In this document: positions 8,702 to 16,382 of the stretch, in pieces
Position numbering within the stretch: position 1 is the stretch's first letter
Layout: the number at the start of each line of letters is the position of its first letter
Source of the DNA: Flavisolibacter amylovorans
Lineage (GTDB): Bacteria > Bacteroidota > Bacteroidia > Chitinophagales > Chitinophagaceae
Reading direction: 5' to 3'
Length of the DNA stretch: 64,000 bases
Assembly (NCBI RefSeq): GCF_039541815.1
Contig: NZ_BAABGY010000007.1
Coordinates: 372,001-436,000, forward strand
The notes under the pieces: model-generated
Database searches by the model: none
Told to the model about the DNA's origin: nothing
Seen by the model: the letters and a program-made list of their open reading frames with translations, nothing else
Position numbers and translations under genes: made by a program

Positions 8702-9733
8702 ATGAGCCGCTTCCTGCTGTACTTCCTGTTATTGCTCTCGTCCGCGCTAGCCGCACAGAAAAAGGTCGGCTTCGGGCTGAGTGAATTCTCGTTCCGCGAC
8801 GCCAGGTACGGCAAGATAAATTACTACGTGAGCACCCGCGGGCTCACCGAGCGGAAGCCGGTGCTGCTCTACCTCGAAGGGTCTGGCTGCTTTCCGCTGT
8901 TCCGGCTGTATGACGACGGGCAGAACTGCTGCATCGAGCACCGGTTTGTGCTCCTCGACATCGATTCGCTGGCGCAACACTACCACGTAGTGCTGTTTCC
9001 AAAGCCGGGCCTCCCGCTTTCCGATACGATCCGGGTTTCCAGCTACGACTCCCTCCGCGGCTTCGAAAGCGGCCCTTGTCCGCCCGCATACAACGAACAC
9101 CTCAGCCTCGAATGGCGGGCCGGCAACGCCACGTCGATCCTGAACGATCTGTTGAAGCGCGTGCCACACGATCCGAAGAAAGTGGTGGTGATGGGCAATT
9201 CGGAAGGCGGACAGGTGGCACCCCGGGTGGCTGTGCTCAACCAGCGGGTCACGCATTGCATCAACATCTGCGGGTCCGGTCTCAACCAGCTTTACACACC
9301 CCTCATCAAGGCAAGGCAACAGGCCCGACAGGGACATATTACCTACGAGGAATCGGAGCGGATCGTCGACTCGCTGTTTGCCGTGTACCGCGGGCTCTTT
9401 GCTGCCCCGCAGCGCACTGATACCTCGTGGTATGGCCTCACCTACAAGCGCTGGGCCTCGTTTGCCGCGCTGCCGCCGATCGAGAGCTACACACGGCTCT
9501 GCATCCCGGTGTACATCGCCATCGGCTCGCGCGACGACAATGGCGACGTGCTGAGCACCGACTACGTACAGCTCGAGTTTTTCCGCCTGGGCAAAAAGAA
9601 CCTGACCTACAAGGTGTATCCCAACTACGACCACCACTTCAACCAGTACGTGCTCGTCGACGGTAAGGAGCGCCGGGTCCGCCGCAGTGCCGAGGTGATC
9701 GGGGCGGCGCTTCGCTGGGTGGACGGCCGCTGA
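8702..9733 (+). CDS. Secreted alpha/beta hydrolase
   Basis: A 343-residue protein with a signal peptide (about residues 1-18). GNSEGG gives the nucleophile elbow of a serine alpha/beta hydrolase, SRDDNGDV is placed like the acid residue, and YDHHF near the C-terminus supplies the likely catalytic His. An LLYLEGSGCFPLF segment fits the oxyanion-hole strand. It should act on an ester or peptide in the envelope; substrate unknown. Confidence 0.78.
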   Translation: MSRFLLYFLLLLSSALAAQKKVGFGLSEFSFRDARYGKINYYVSTRGLTERKPVLLYLEGSGCFPLFRLYDDGQNCCIEHRFVLLDIDSLAQHYHVVLFPKPGLPLSDTIRVSSYDSLRGFESGPCPPAYNEHLSLEWRAGNATSILNDLLKRVPHDPKKVVVMGNSEGGQVAPRVAVLNQRVTHCINICGSGLNQLYTPLIKARQQARQGHITYEESERIVDSLFAVYRGLFAAPQRTDTSWYGLTYKRWASFAALPPIESYTRLCIPVYIAIGSRDDNGDVLSTDYVQLEFFRLGKKNLTYKVYPNYDHHFNQYVLVDGKERRVRRSAEVIGAALRWVDGR

Positions 9734-9796
9734 GGCCTGTCGCAATCACCCCTTTCTTTGACGCAGGCAGGGGCGGGGGCTTCCGGCAGGATCGGT

Positions 9797-9804
9797 TAGG
9801 TTTG
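9797..9804 (+). promoter_or_regulatory. Bacteroidota -7 box (TAGGTTTG)
   Basis: TAGGTTTG lies 21 bases before the ATG of the VOC-family gene and fits TAnnTTTG. Confidence 0.5.
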
Positions 9805-9824
9805 TACCAGCAAAAACAAATTTT

Positions 9825-10268
9825 ATGGCAACCAAGATCTTCGTCAACCTCCCGGTGCGGGACCTCCAGAAATCAATCGACTTCTTTACCCACCTGGGCT
9901 TTTCGTTCAACCCGCAGTTCACCAACCACGAGGCCGCCTGCCTGGTACTGGGCGACAACATCTACGCCATGCTGCTGACCCACGAGCGCTTTGCCGATTT
10001 CACGAAGAAAAAGATCTCCGACGCCACGCAAAGCACCGAAGTATTGCTCTGCCTCGACGCCGAAAGCCGGGAAGCGGTGGATACGATGGTGCAGCGCGCA
10101 CTCGAGGCCGGCGGCAGCCGCTATGCCGACCCGATGGACCATGGCTGGATGTACGCCCACAGCTTTGCCGACCCCGATGGCCACCAATGGGAGATCGCCT
10201 TTATGGACGAGGCAGCCCTGCAGGCCATGATGCAGGAAAGCGGCGCCGGCACGGCAGCGCAGTTGTAA
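9825..10268 (+). CDS. VOC family protein (glyoxalase/dioxygenase superfamily)
   Basis: A 147-residue single-domain protein. It starts with MATKIFVNLPVRDLQKSIDFF, typical of glyoxalase/bleomycin-resistance/extradiol dioxygenase folds, and has FADPDGHQWEIAFMD near the end, where the metal-binding His and Glu of the family sit. The metal-dependent reaction cannot be predicted. Confidence 0.88.
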   Translation: MATKIFVNLPVRDLQKSIDFFTHLGFSFNPQFTNHEAACLVLGDNIYAMLLTHERFADFTKKKISDATQSTEVLLCLDAESREAVDTMVQRALEAGGSRYADPMDHGWMYAHSFADPDGHQWEIAFMDEAALQAMMQESGAGTAAQL

Positions 10269-10284
10269 CGATGCGATCATTCTT

Positions 10285-10310
10285 AAAGCGGCTCCGGCCG
10301 CTTTTCTTTT
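10285..10310 (+). terminator. Terminator after the VOC gene
   Basis: Stem AAAGCGG/CCGCTTT with a short loop followed by TTTTCTTTT, 16 bases after the stop codon. Confidence 0.7.
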
Positions 10311-10359
10311 GCCCTCCTGGGTACCCCGGATTCCGGAAAGCACTGTAACTTACGCCGCG

Positions 10360-10539
10360 ATGAGCGCCCCGCATCCGCCGAACGATGACCTGGATCTGCA
10401 AGATCCCGCCCCGCGTCCGAAATCTAAATTCAGGACCTGGCTGAAGCGCATCGGCTGGATCGGTTTCCTCTTTTTCCTCCTAAAGGGCATCGCCTGGCTC
10501 ATCTTCTTTTACTTTATCAAGGAGAAGCTGGCGAAGTGA
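10360..10539 (+). CDS. Small membrane protein
   Basis: A 59-residue protein: a polar, acidic N-terminal part (about 20 residues), a basic patch, then one long hydrophobic helix (about residues 30-52) and a KEKLAK tail. The ATG at 10360 follows a TAACTTACGCC leader. Small proteins of this design occur widely in Chitinophagaceae, but I know of no function. Confidence 0.65.
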   Translation: MSAPHPPNDDLDLQDPAPRPKSKFRTWLKRIGWIGFLFFLLKGIAWLIFFYFIKEKLAK

Positions 10540-10542
10540 GGT

Positions 10543-10772
10543 GTTTATTGTTTTATTAGTTTACTGGTTTATCGGTAGGGGCGTTTCTGTTCGGGACGTA
10601 CTACAGCTTTTCGCGATGCATCAATTTCAAAAGCGCTACTCTATTCGCCGATTCAGTTCCCACTCATATGGGTGGTAACGTTCGTCCAGTAAAGGCTATC
10701 CGTATTATAAAAGAAAGGCCGCCCACAGGCGGCCTCTTACTAATAGACTAATAAACCAGTAAACGAATAAAC
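10543..10772. repeat. Inverted word pair, GTTTATTG type
   Basis: The arms at 10543-10575 and 10737-10772 share an exact 14-base inverted repeat: GTTTACTGGTTTAT at 10559-10572, and its complement at 10751-10764. They flank about 160 bases between two convergent genes. The right arm ends four bases from the stop codon of the aldehyde dehydrogenase, and both arms read GTTTATTnGTTTA in the direction of the gene they follow. Confidence 0.75.
10709..10736 (-). terminator. Terminator of the aldehyde dehydrogenase
   Basis: On the minus strand, AGGCCGCC/GGCGGCCT with a four-base loop is followed by TTTCTTTTAT. It lies inside the inverted word pair. Confidence 0.7.
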
Positions 10773-10776
10773 GTTT

Positions 10777-12306
10777 CTACTCCAGGTTGAACTGGATCCC
10801 CTGGGCGAGCGGGAGGGCGGTGCTGTAGTTGATGGTATTCGTTTGCCGGCGCATATAGACGCGCCAGGCATCGGAGCCGCTTTCGCGGCCGCCGCCGGTT
10901 TCCTTCTCGCCACCGAAGGCCCCGCCGATCTCCGCACCCGAAGTGCCGATGTTGACGTTGGCAATGCCGCAGTCGGATCCGGCCGATGAAAGGAAAGTTT
11001 CCGCCTCGCGCAGGTTCAGCGTCATGATGGACGACGAAAGGCCCTGCGGCACACCGTTCTGGATGGCGATGGCCTCGTCGAGGGTCTTGTATTTCATCAG
11101 GTACAGGATCGGCGCGAAGGTCTCGTGCTGAACGATGGAAAAATTCGGTTGCGCCTCGGCCACGCAGGGCTTCACGTAGCAGCCGCTCTCATAGCCGGCG
11201 CCCTCGAGCACGCCGCCTTCAACGAGGAAGTTGCCGCCCTCGGCTTTGCATTTCTCGATGGCCTGCAGGTATTGCTCCACGGCGCCTTTGTCGATCAGCG
11301 GGCCCACATGGCTGTTGGGATCGAGCGGGTTGCCGATACGCAGTTGTTTGTATGCCGCCACGAGCTTGTCGCGGAAGGAGTCGTAGATGTCTTCGTGGAT
11401 GATGAGGCGGCGGGTGGTGGTGCAGCGCTGTCCGGCCGTGCCCACGGCTCCGAATACGCACCCTACGATCGCGATGTCGAGGTCGGCATCTTTCGAAATG
11501 ATAATGGCGTTGTTGCCACCCAGCTCCAGCAGCGAGCGGCCGAGGCGGGCGCCTACGGCAGCTCCTACCGACTTACCCATGCGGGTGGAGCCCGTGGCCG
11601 ATACGAGCGGCACGCGGCCGTCGTGGGCCATCTTCTCGCCGATGTTGGCTTCGCCGATCACGAGTCCGCACACCCCTTCGGGTACGTTGTTGGCGGCGAA
11701 TACTTCGGCGATGATGTTCTGGCAGGCAACGGCGCAAAGCGGCGTCTTTTCCGACGGCTTCCAGACGCAAACATCGCCGCAGGCCCAAGCTAGCATCGTA
11801 TTCCAGCTCCACACGGCCACCGGGAAGTTGAAGGCCGAGATGATGCCCACAATGCCAAGCGGGTGCCACTGCTCGTACATGCGGTGGCCGGGGCGCTCGC
11901 TGTGCATCGTAAGGCCATGCAGCTGCCGCGAAAGACCGACCGCGAAGTCGCAGATATCGATCATCTCCTGCACCTCGCCGTAGCCTTCCTGCAGGCTCTT
12001 GCCCATCTCGTACGAAACAAGCTGACCGAGTGGTTCTTTGTATTTACGCAGCGCCTCGCCCACCTGGCGCACGATCTCGCCGCGCTTCGGGGAAGGCCAC
12101 ATCCGCCATTCCAGGAACGCTTCCTGGGCTTTGGCGATCACCGCCTCGTAGGCGGCTTCGTCGGCCAGCGTAACCTTTGCGATCTCTTTTCCATCAACGG
12201 GGGAGAAGGAGGGGAGCTCCCGGCCGCCGGCTGCGATCCACTGGGTGCCGGTGCTCGCACCGCCGTTAGAGGCTTTGATGCCGAGTGCGGCTAAAATATC
12301 CTGCAT
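10777..12306 (-). CDS. amaB: Aldehyde dehydrogenase, ALDH7 (aminoadipate semialdehyde) type
   Basis: A 509-residue NAD-dependent aldehyde dehydrogenase of usual length. GSTRMGK marks the cofactor site, LELGGNNAIII the catalytic Glu and GTAGQRCTTTRR the catalytic Cys; GQRCTTTRR is characteristic of the ALDH7/antiquitin group, which oxidises alpha-aminoadipic semialdehyde in lysine breakdown. The gene starts 12 bases after the TonB-dependent receptor, suggesting one transcript, although the two proteins have no obvious shared job. The symbol rests on family resemblance only. Confidence 0.87.
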   Translation of the reverse strand: MQDILAALGIKASNGGASTGTQWIAAGGRELPSFSPVDGKEIAKVTLADEAAYEAVIAKAQEAFLEWRMWPSPKRGEIVRQVGEALRKYKEPLGQLVSYEMGKSLQEGYGEVQEMIDICDFAVGLSRQLHGLTMHSERPGHRMYEQWHPLGIVGIISAFNFPVAVWSWNTMLAWACGDVCVWKPSEKTPLCAVACQNIIAEVFAANNVPEGVCGLVIGEANIGEKMAHDGRVPLVSATGSTRMGKSVGAAVGARLGRSLLELGGNNAIIISKDADLDIAIVGCVFGAVGTAGQRCTTTRRLIIHEDIYDSFRDKLVAAYKQLRIGNPLDPNSHVGPLIDKGAVEQYLQAIEKCKAEGGNFLVEGGVLEGAGYESGCYVKPCVAEAQPNFSIVQHETFAPILYLMKYKTLDEAIAIQNGVPQGLSSSIMTLNLREAETFLSSAGSDCGIANVNIGTSGAEIGGAFGGEKETGGGRESGSDAWRVYMRRQTNTINYSTALPLAQGIQFNLE

Positions 12307-12318
12307 GACAATCGTTTT

Positions 12319-14247
12319 TTAAAATTTGAAGTGCGCGCCGAACTGCCACCAACGACCGGGCATCGGGGCACCGAGCAGGTCGCTGTACAAGCGGTCGAAC
12401 AGGTTGTCGGCCTGTACAAATACACCGAGCTTCTCGGGCAGCACAAAGAACTGGGCTTTTCCGTTCAGCACAAAATAGTCTTTCGAGAGCTCCGCCTTGA
12501 TGGCCGGAGCGCTTTGCGCGGCCGCCCGCTGCTTGTAGAGCCCCGTCAGCCCGAGCACCACGCGTGGTGTGCTGTAGGCGAGCTGTCCGCTGAGGAGGTA
12601 CTTTGCAAACGAGTTCAGGTAGAAGCCCTTTGCGCCGTTGGGGCTCTCGGCCTGCGCCCAGGTGAGGCCTGCGGAGGCCATCAGCTCGCGGCGCGTGCCG
12701 GTAAAGGTGTGCCGGTACTGCAGGTCGAGCTCGGCGCCGGTGATGTTCACTTTCGCCACGTTGCGGGCGAGTGCGTAAGTGCCGGTGGGCGAAAGGTTGT
12801 CGCGGCGCGGCATCTGCGCGTAGGGCGTCGGCACATAGTCGATGAGCCCGTCGTGGAAGCGCTGGAAGAAGGTTGCCGACACGCGGAAGCCCTTGGCCAG
12901 GAAATAATCCGCGCCGGCTTCCCAGGCCCAGGAGCGCTCGGACGAAAGCGCGGGATTGCCGATGCGCCCGCTCGTCACGAGTACCTTGTTGTAGTTGTTG
13001 TAGCGCTCCGTGAAGTCCGCATCCCGGATCGTTTTGCCGCCCGAGGCACGGAGTTGCAATCCGTTGGTCCGGTAGGAGAGTGCCAGCTGGGGCACCAGCT
13101 CGGTGCCGCGTCGCTCCTGCCAGTCGAGGCGCAGCGCCGGCGTTACACTGAAGCCGTCCACAGAAATATATTGCAAGGTGGCGATGCCGGCCACCTGGCT
13201 TTCTACGTGGTTGCCCCGGTCGTTGGAGCGGATGCTGCGGCGGAAATACTGGATGCCGCTGTTTAGGATCCACGCGTCGGAGCAACGGTGCTCGTTACGC
13301 GCCAGCAGCTGCCAGAGACCGCTTTTGTTCTGGTTGGCCACCGAAGCGCTGTTGAACAGGAACCGGTCGTTGGTATGGCGGTAGCCGCCTTCGAGCGACC
13401 AGCGGTTGCGGCCTTTTTCGTAGGAGAGCGCCAACTGGTTCCAGGCGGTGCGCACGCGCTCGCGCGAGGTGTCGCTGGCAAAGGTGGTGTAGTAGTTCTG
13501 TGCCGCAAAGTCGCGCTCGTCGTAGCTGCTGCGCACCGCGAGGCGGAGGCCATTGCGGAAGAAGTGGCCGGCCGAAAGCGAAGCCGTATGCGCGTGGAAA
13601 TAGCCTTTGATGCCCCGCTGCTGCACACCGTCGGCATTGTTGCTCAGCACGCCGCCGCCGATGGTGCTGCGGCCGTTGCTGTAGATGCCCCCCGCCTGCG
13701 CGTTGCGGAGCCCGTAGGAGCCTGCGGATACCTGCGCGCTGCCGCCCTTCTGCGCGGTGCCGGCGCGTGCGGCAAAGGACTTCGTGATGATGTGCACCAC
13801 ACCGCCCACCGCCTCGGATCCGTAGAGTGCCGATGAGGCGCCCTTCAGCACTTCGATGCGCTCGATCTCGGCTGGCGCCACCGGGAAATAAGTGGTGAAG
13901 TGGCCGGAGAACGGGTCGTTGACGCGCACGCCGTCGATCAGCACCAGCACCTGCTGAAAGGTACCGCCGCGCATCACGATGTCGCTTTGCGCACCCATCG
14001 GTCCACGGGCCTGGATCTCGATGCCGGGTACATAGCGCAGGAGCTCGTCGATAGAGCTGACGGGCAGTTTGTGGAAGGCGGAGCCGGGGATGACCAGGAT
14101 GTTACGGCCGCTGCGCGAAGCGTTTATTGGCGCCAGGCCGGAGGTGACCGTTACCGGATCGAGTTGGATCTCAGTGGGTTGTGTCTGCGCACCGGCGGCG
14201 ATCGCTGAAAGCAGCGCGGCGGCGGTGGCTGAAATACGGGTGTGCAT
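12319..14247 (-). CDS. TonB-dependent outer membrane receptor
   Basis: A 642-residue protein with a signal peptide ending near AGAQT. DPVTVTSG is a candidate TonB box, and a plug domain follows (about residues 40-150: NILVIPGSAF, DELLRYVPGIEIQARGPMGAQSD, IERIEVLKGASSALYGSEAVGG). The remainder is a 22-strand-type beta barrel ending in the aromatic WWQFGAHFKF expected for BamA-dependent insertion. Length and style are closest to BtuB/siderophore receptors and it lacks the SusC-type N-terminal domain. The upstream region shows no cobalamin riboswitch. Ligand unknown. Confidence 0.9.
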   Translation of the reverse strand: MHTRISATAAALLSAIAAGAQTQPTEIQLDPVTVTSGLAPINASRSGRNILVIPGSAFHKLPVSSIDELLRYVPGIEIQARGPMGAQSDIVMRGGTFQQVLVLIDGVRVNDPFSGHFTTYFPVAPAEIERIEVLKGASSALYGSEAVGGVVHIITKSFAARAGTAQKGGSAQVSAGSYGLRNAQAGGIYSNGRSTIGGGVLSNNADGVQQRGIKGYFHAHTASLSAGHFFRNGLRLAVRSSYDERDFAAQNYYTTFASDTSRERVRTAWNQLALSYEKGRNRWSLEGGYRHTNDRFLFNSASVANQNKSGLWQLLARNEHRCSDAWILNSGIQYFRRSIRSNDRGNHVESQVAGIATLQYISVDGFSVTPALRLDWQERRGTELVPQLALSYRTNGLQLRASGGKTIRDADFTERYNNYNKVLVTSGRIGNPALSSERSWAWEAGADYFLAKGFRVSATFFQRFHDGLIDYVPTPYAQMPRRDNLSPTGTYALARNVAKVNITGAELDLQYRHTFTGTRRELMASAGLTWAQAESPNGAKGFYLNSFAKYLLSGQLAYSTPRVVLGLTGLYKQRAAAQSAPAIKAELSKDYFVLNGKAQFFVLPEKLGVFVQADNLFDRLYSDLLGAPMPGRWWQFGAHFKF

Positions 14248-14433
14248 GATGGTGGTTTAAGCGCCGCAAATATAGGCGCATCGGGCTACGCAGGCACGTT
14301 CCTGTTCGATGTTCCATCGTTGACTACCGACAAGGTCCGACGAATGCGTTTCGTTGTTGGGCTGACACCAGCTATCGATCGGTTTTCCTTCAACAAGAAA
14401 CAACAGGAGAAGAAAACGCTGACGAACCCCGGT

Positions 14434-14520
14434 AAAAAAAAGTCGCGCGTCAGCGCGACCCTGTTCTTAGCGAATACCTTGGCTCCTTCTTTTCTTAGCG
14501 GTAGAAAAACTCTTCTTTAC
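14434..14520 (-). terminator. panB 3' region: CGCTAAG-word element ending in a terminator
   Basis: Read on the minus strand after panB, this region has GGTAAAGAAG, CTACCGCTAAGAAAA (14490-14504), AAGGTATTCGCTAAG and then a hairpin (GTCGCGC/GCGCGAC, 14442-14459) followed by eight T. The same order of parts occurs after the thiolase gene (55240-55355). Termination of panB is a safe call; the shared element is discussed in the findings. Confidence 0.75.
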
Positions 14521-14530
14521 CTCTGGTGCC

Positions 14531-15346
14531 TTAATACGACTCCGCATCCGTCGGGAAGCCGCCTTCCTTCACATCATCGATGTATTGCTTTACCGCTCCC
14601 GTGATCTGCTCGTGCAGGTTGAGGTATTGCCGGAGAAAGCGCGGTCGGAATTCGGTGTTGATGCCCAGCATATCGTGCATCACCAGCACCTGTCCGTCGC
14701 AGAAGCGGCCGGCGCCGATGCCGATGGTGGGGATGGAAAGGCTTTGGGTTACTTCCTGCGCGAGGGCCGCGGGGATCTTCTCCAGCACGAGCGCAAAGCA
14801 GCCGGCTTCCTGGAGCAGCAGCGCGTCGGCCTTGAGCTTGTTGGCCTCCGCTTCTTCTTTCGCCCGCACGTTGTAGGAGCCGAACTTGTAGATCGACTGC
14901 GGCGTGAGCCCGAGGTGCGCCATGATGGGGATGCCGGCGGATATGATGCGCTTCACGGAGTCGATGATCTCTTCTCCGCCTTCCACCTTGATCGCATGCG
15001 CGCCGGTCTCCTTCATGATGCGGATGGCCGAAGCGAGCGCAATGTCGCCGTTGCCCTGGTAGGAGCCGAAGGGCAGGTCTACCACGATGAGGCAGCGCGG
15101 GGCGCCGCGTACCACCGACTGCGCATGGTAGATCATGTGGTCAAGCGTGATCGGCAGCGTGGTTTCGTGGCCTGCCATCACGTTGGAGGCAGAGTCGCCT
15201 ACGAGCAGCACATCGATGCCGGCCGCGTCGATGATACGGGCAAAGGAGTAGTCGTACGCCGTCAGCATCGAGATCTTCTGGCCCTTGGCCTTCATCTTTT
15301 GCAGGGTGGCGGTGGTGATGCGTTTCACCTCGGCGGCAGCGCTCAT
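14531..15346 (-). CDS. panB: 3-methyl-2-oxobutanoate hydroxymethyltransferase
   Basis: A 271-residue enzyme that transfers a hydroxymethyl group from 5,10-methylene-tetrahydrofolate to 2-oxoisovalerate, giving ketopantoate. The family hallmarks LLVGDSASNVMAGHETTLPITLDHMI, VDLPFGSYQ, KVEGG, MAHLGLTPQ and GIGAGRFCDGQVLV are all present. The ATG at 15346 is chosen since residues upstream come from a word-array repeat. panC and panD lie 5 kb upstream in the same direction, so pantothenate synthesis is split by four other genes. Confidence 0.95.
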   Translation of the reverse strand: MSAAAEVKRITTATLQKMKAKGQKISMLTAYDYSFARIIDAAGIDVLLVGDSASNVMAGHETTLPITLDHMIYHAQSVVRGAPRCLIVVDLPFGSYQGNGDIALASAIRIMKETGAHAIKVEGGEEIIDSVKRIISAGIPIMAHLGLTPQSIYKFGSYNVRAKEEAEANKLKADALLLQEAGCFALVLEKIPAALAQEVTQSLSIPTIGIGAGRFCDGQVLVMHDMLGINTEFRPRFLRQYLNLHEQITGAVKQYIDDVKEGGFPTDAESY

Positions 15347-15370
15347 AGCAGAAATTTCGGGCAAGTTAAT

Positions 15371-15480
15371 TAATGTGCTAATGAGATAATTTGCTAATGT
15401 GCTAAACGGATAAAAGAACGAATGGGCCAAGCCCTCTGAAAATGTATTACCCCATTAGCACATTACCCCATTAGCACATT
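15371..15480. repeat. Inverted word pair, GCTAATGT type
   Basis: The left arm 15371-15406 repeats AATGTGCTAATG-like words and the right arm 15446-15480 carries CATTAGCACATT twice, the reverse complement. They flank 40 bases between ppx and panB. The right arm begins two bases from the ppx stop codon. Confidence 0.75.
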
Positions 15481-15482
15481 CG

Positions 15483-16382
15483 TTATACCCACTTCTCCGG
15501 CTCGTGCTTGGTGAGTTCTTCGAACAAGCTGTGGATCAGGCCGTCGGCAACACCCATCTTGGGTACGAAGATGTCTTCGGCAGCTACCCAGCGCATCACG
15601 TTGATGTAGATCAGCAGCGCCGGCACGATCACGTCGGCGCGGTCTTCGCGAAGCTTGTACAGCTGCATGCGTTGCCGGAGCGAAAGCGAGCTGAATTCCT
15701 TGTAATAGTTGCGGAGCTGCTCGAGGTTGAGCGGCTTGCCCTCTTTTTTCTTGGAGAGCGAGAAGATCTTGTTGATGTTACCGCCCGAGCCGATGCAGGT
15801 GACGTGGAGGCCGCGCGTCCGGTCTTTGATGAAGTCCTTCATTTTCTCCCAGTCGGGTTTGCCCACCTGGTCTTTCAGCAGGCGGATCGTCCCGATGTCG
15901 AAGGATTCGTTGAACTGCAGCTTGCCCTCGGAAAAAAAGGTGAGCTCCGTGGAGCCGCCGCCCACGTTGATGTACAGGTAAGAGTCCTGGCTGCTCAACT
16001 TCTCCGCCTCGTGGCTTTCGTGCAGCAGCCGCGCCTCCTCGTTACCGTCAATGACGTCGATGCGGATGCCGGTCTCCCGCTCCACGCGCTCGAGCACTTC
16101 CTGCGCATTCGCCGCGCCGCGCATCGCGGAGGTAGCTGCCGCCTTGTATTGCTGCACGCCGTAGACCTCCATCAGCAGTCGGTACGACTGAAGGGTCTTG
16201 ACCATCATCTCTTCGCGTTGCGGAGAGATGCGCCCGGTCTCGAACACGTCGAAGCCAAGACGCAAGGGCACGCGGATGAGGGCCATCTTGATAAAATCTA
16301 CCGTTGCATTCGGTCCGCGCAGCACATCGTTGATGAGCAGGCGCCCGGCGTTACTACCTATGTCAATTGCTGCCAGTCTCAC
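15483..16382 (-). CDS. ppx: Ppx/GppA exopolyphosphatase-type phosphatase
   Basis: A 299-residue protein containing only the ASKHA-fold phosphatase core, without the C-terminal HD-like domain of the long enterobacterial enzymes. AAIDIGSNAGRLL is the first phosphate loop, INVGGGSTEL the second, and TSAMRGAAN and IDGNEEARLL are also family motifs. It should cleave terminal phosphate from polyphosphate or (p)ppGpp. It starts with GTG at 16382, 20 bases inside the 3' end of ppk1, which implies translational coupling and a shared role in polyphosphate turnover. Confidence 0.9.
   Translation of the reverse strand: MRLAAIDIGSNAGRLLINDVLRGPNATVDFIKMALIRVPLRLGFDVFETGRISPQREEMMVKTLQSYRLLMEVYGVQQYKAAATSAMRGAANAQEVLERVERETGIRIDVIDGNEEARLLHESHEAEKLSSQDSYLYINVGGGSTELTFFSEGKLQFNESFDIGTIRLLKDQVGKPDWEKMKDFIKDRTRGLHVTCIGSGGNINKIFSLSKKKEGKPLNLEQLRNYYKEFSSLSLRQRMQLYKLREDRADVIVPALLIYINVMRWVAAEDIFVPKMGVADGLIHSLFEELTKHEPEKWV

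Noticed and set aside
14248..14433. Cobalamin riboswitch before the TonB-dependent receptor
   Set aside because: The B12-box and the GCCACTG-type core were not found in the leader.
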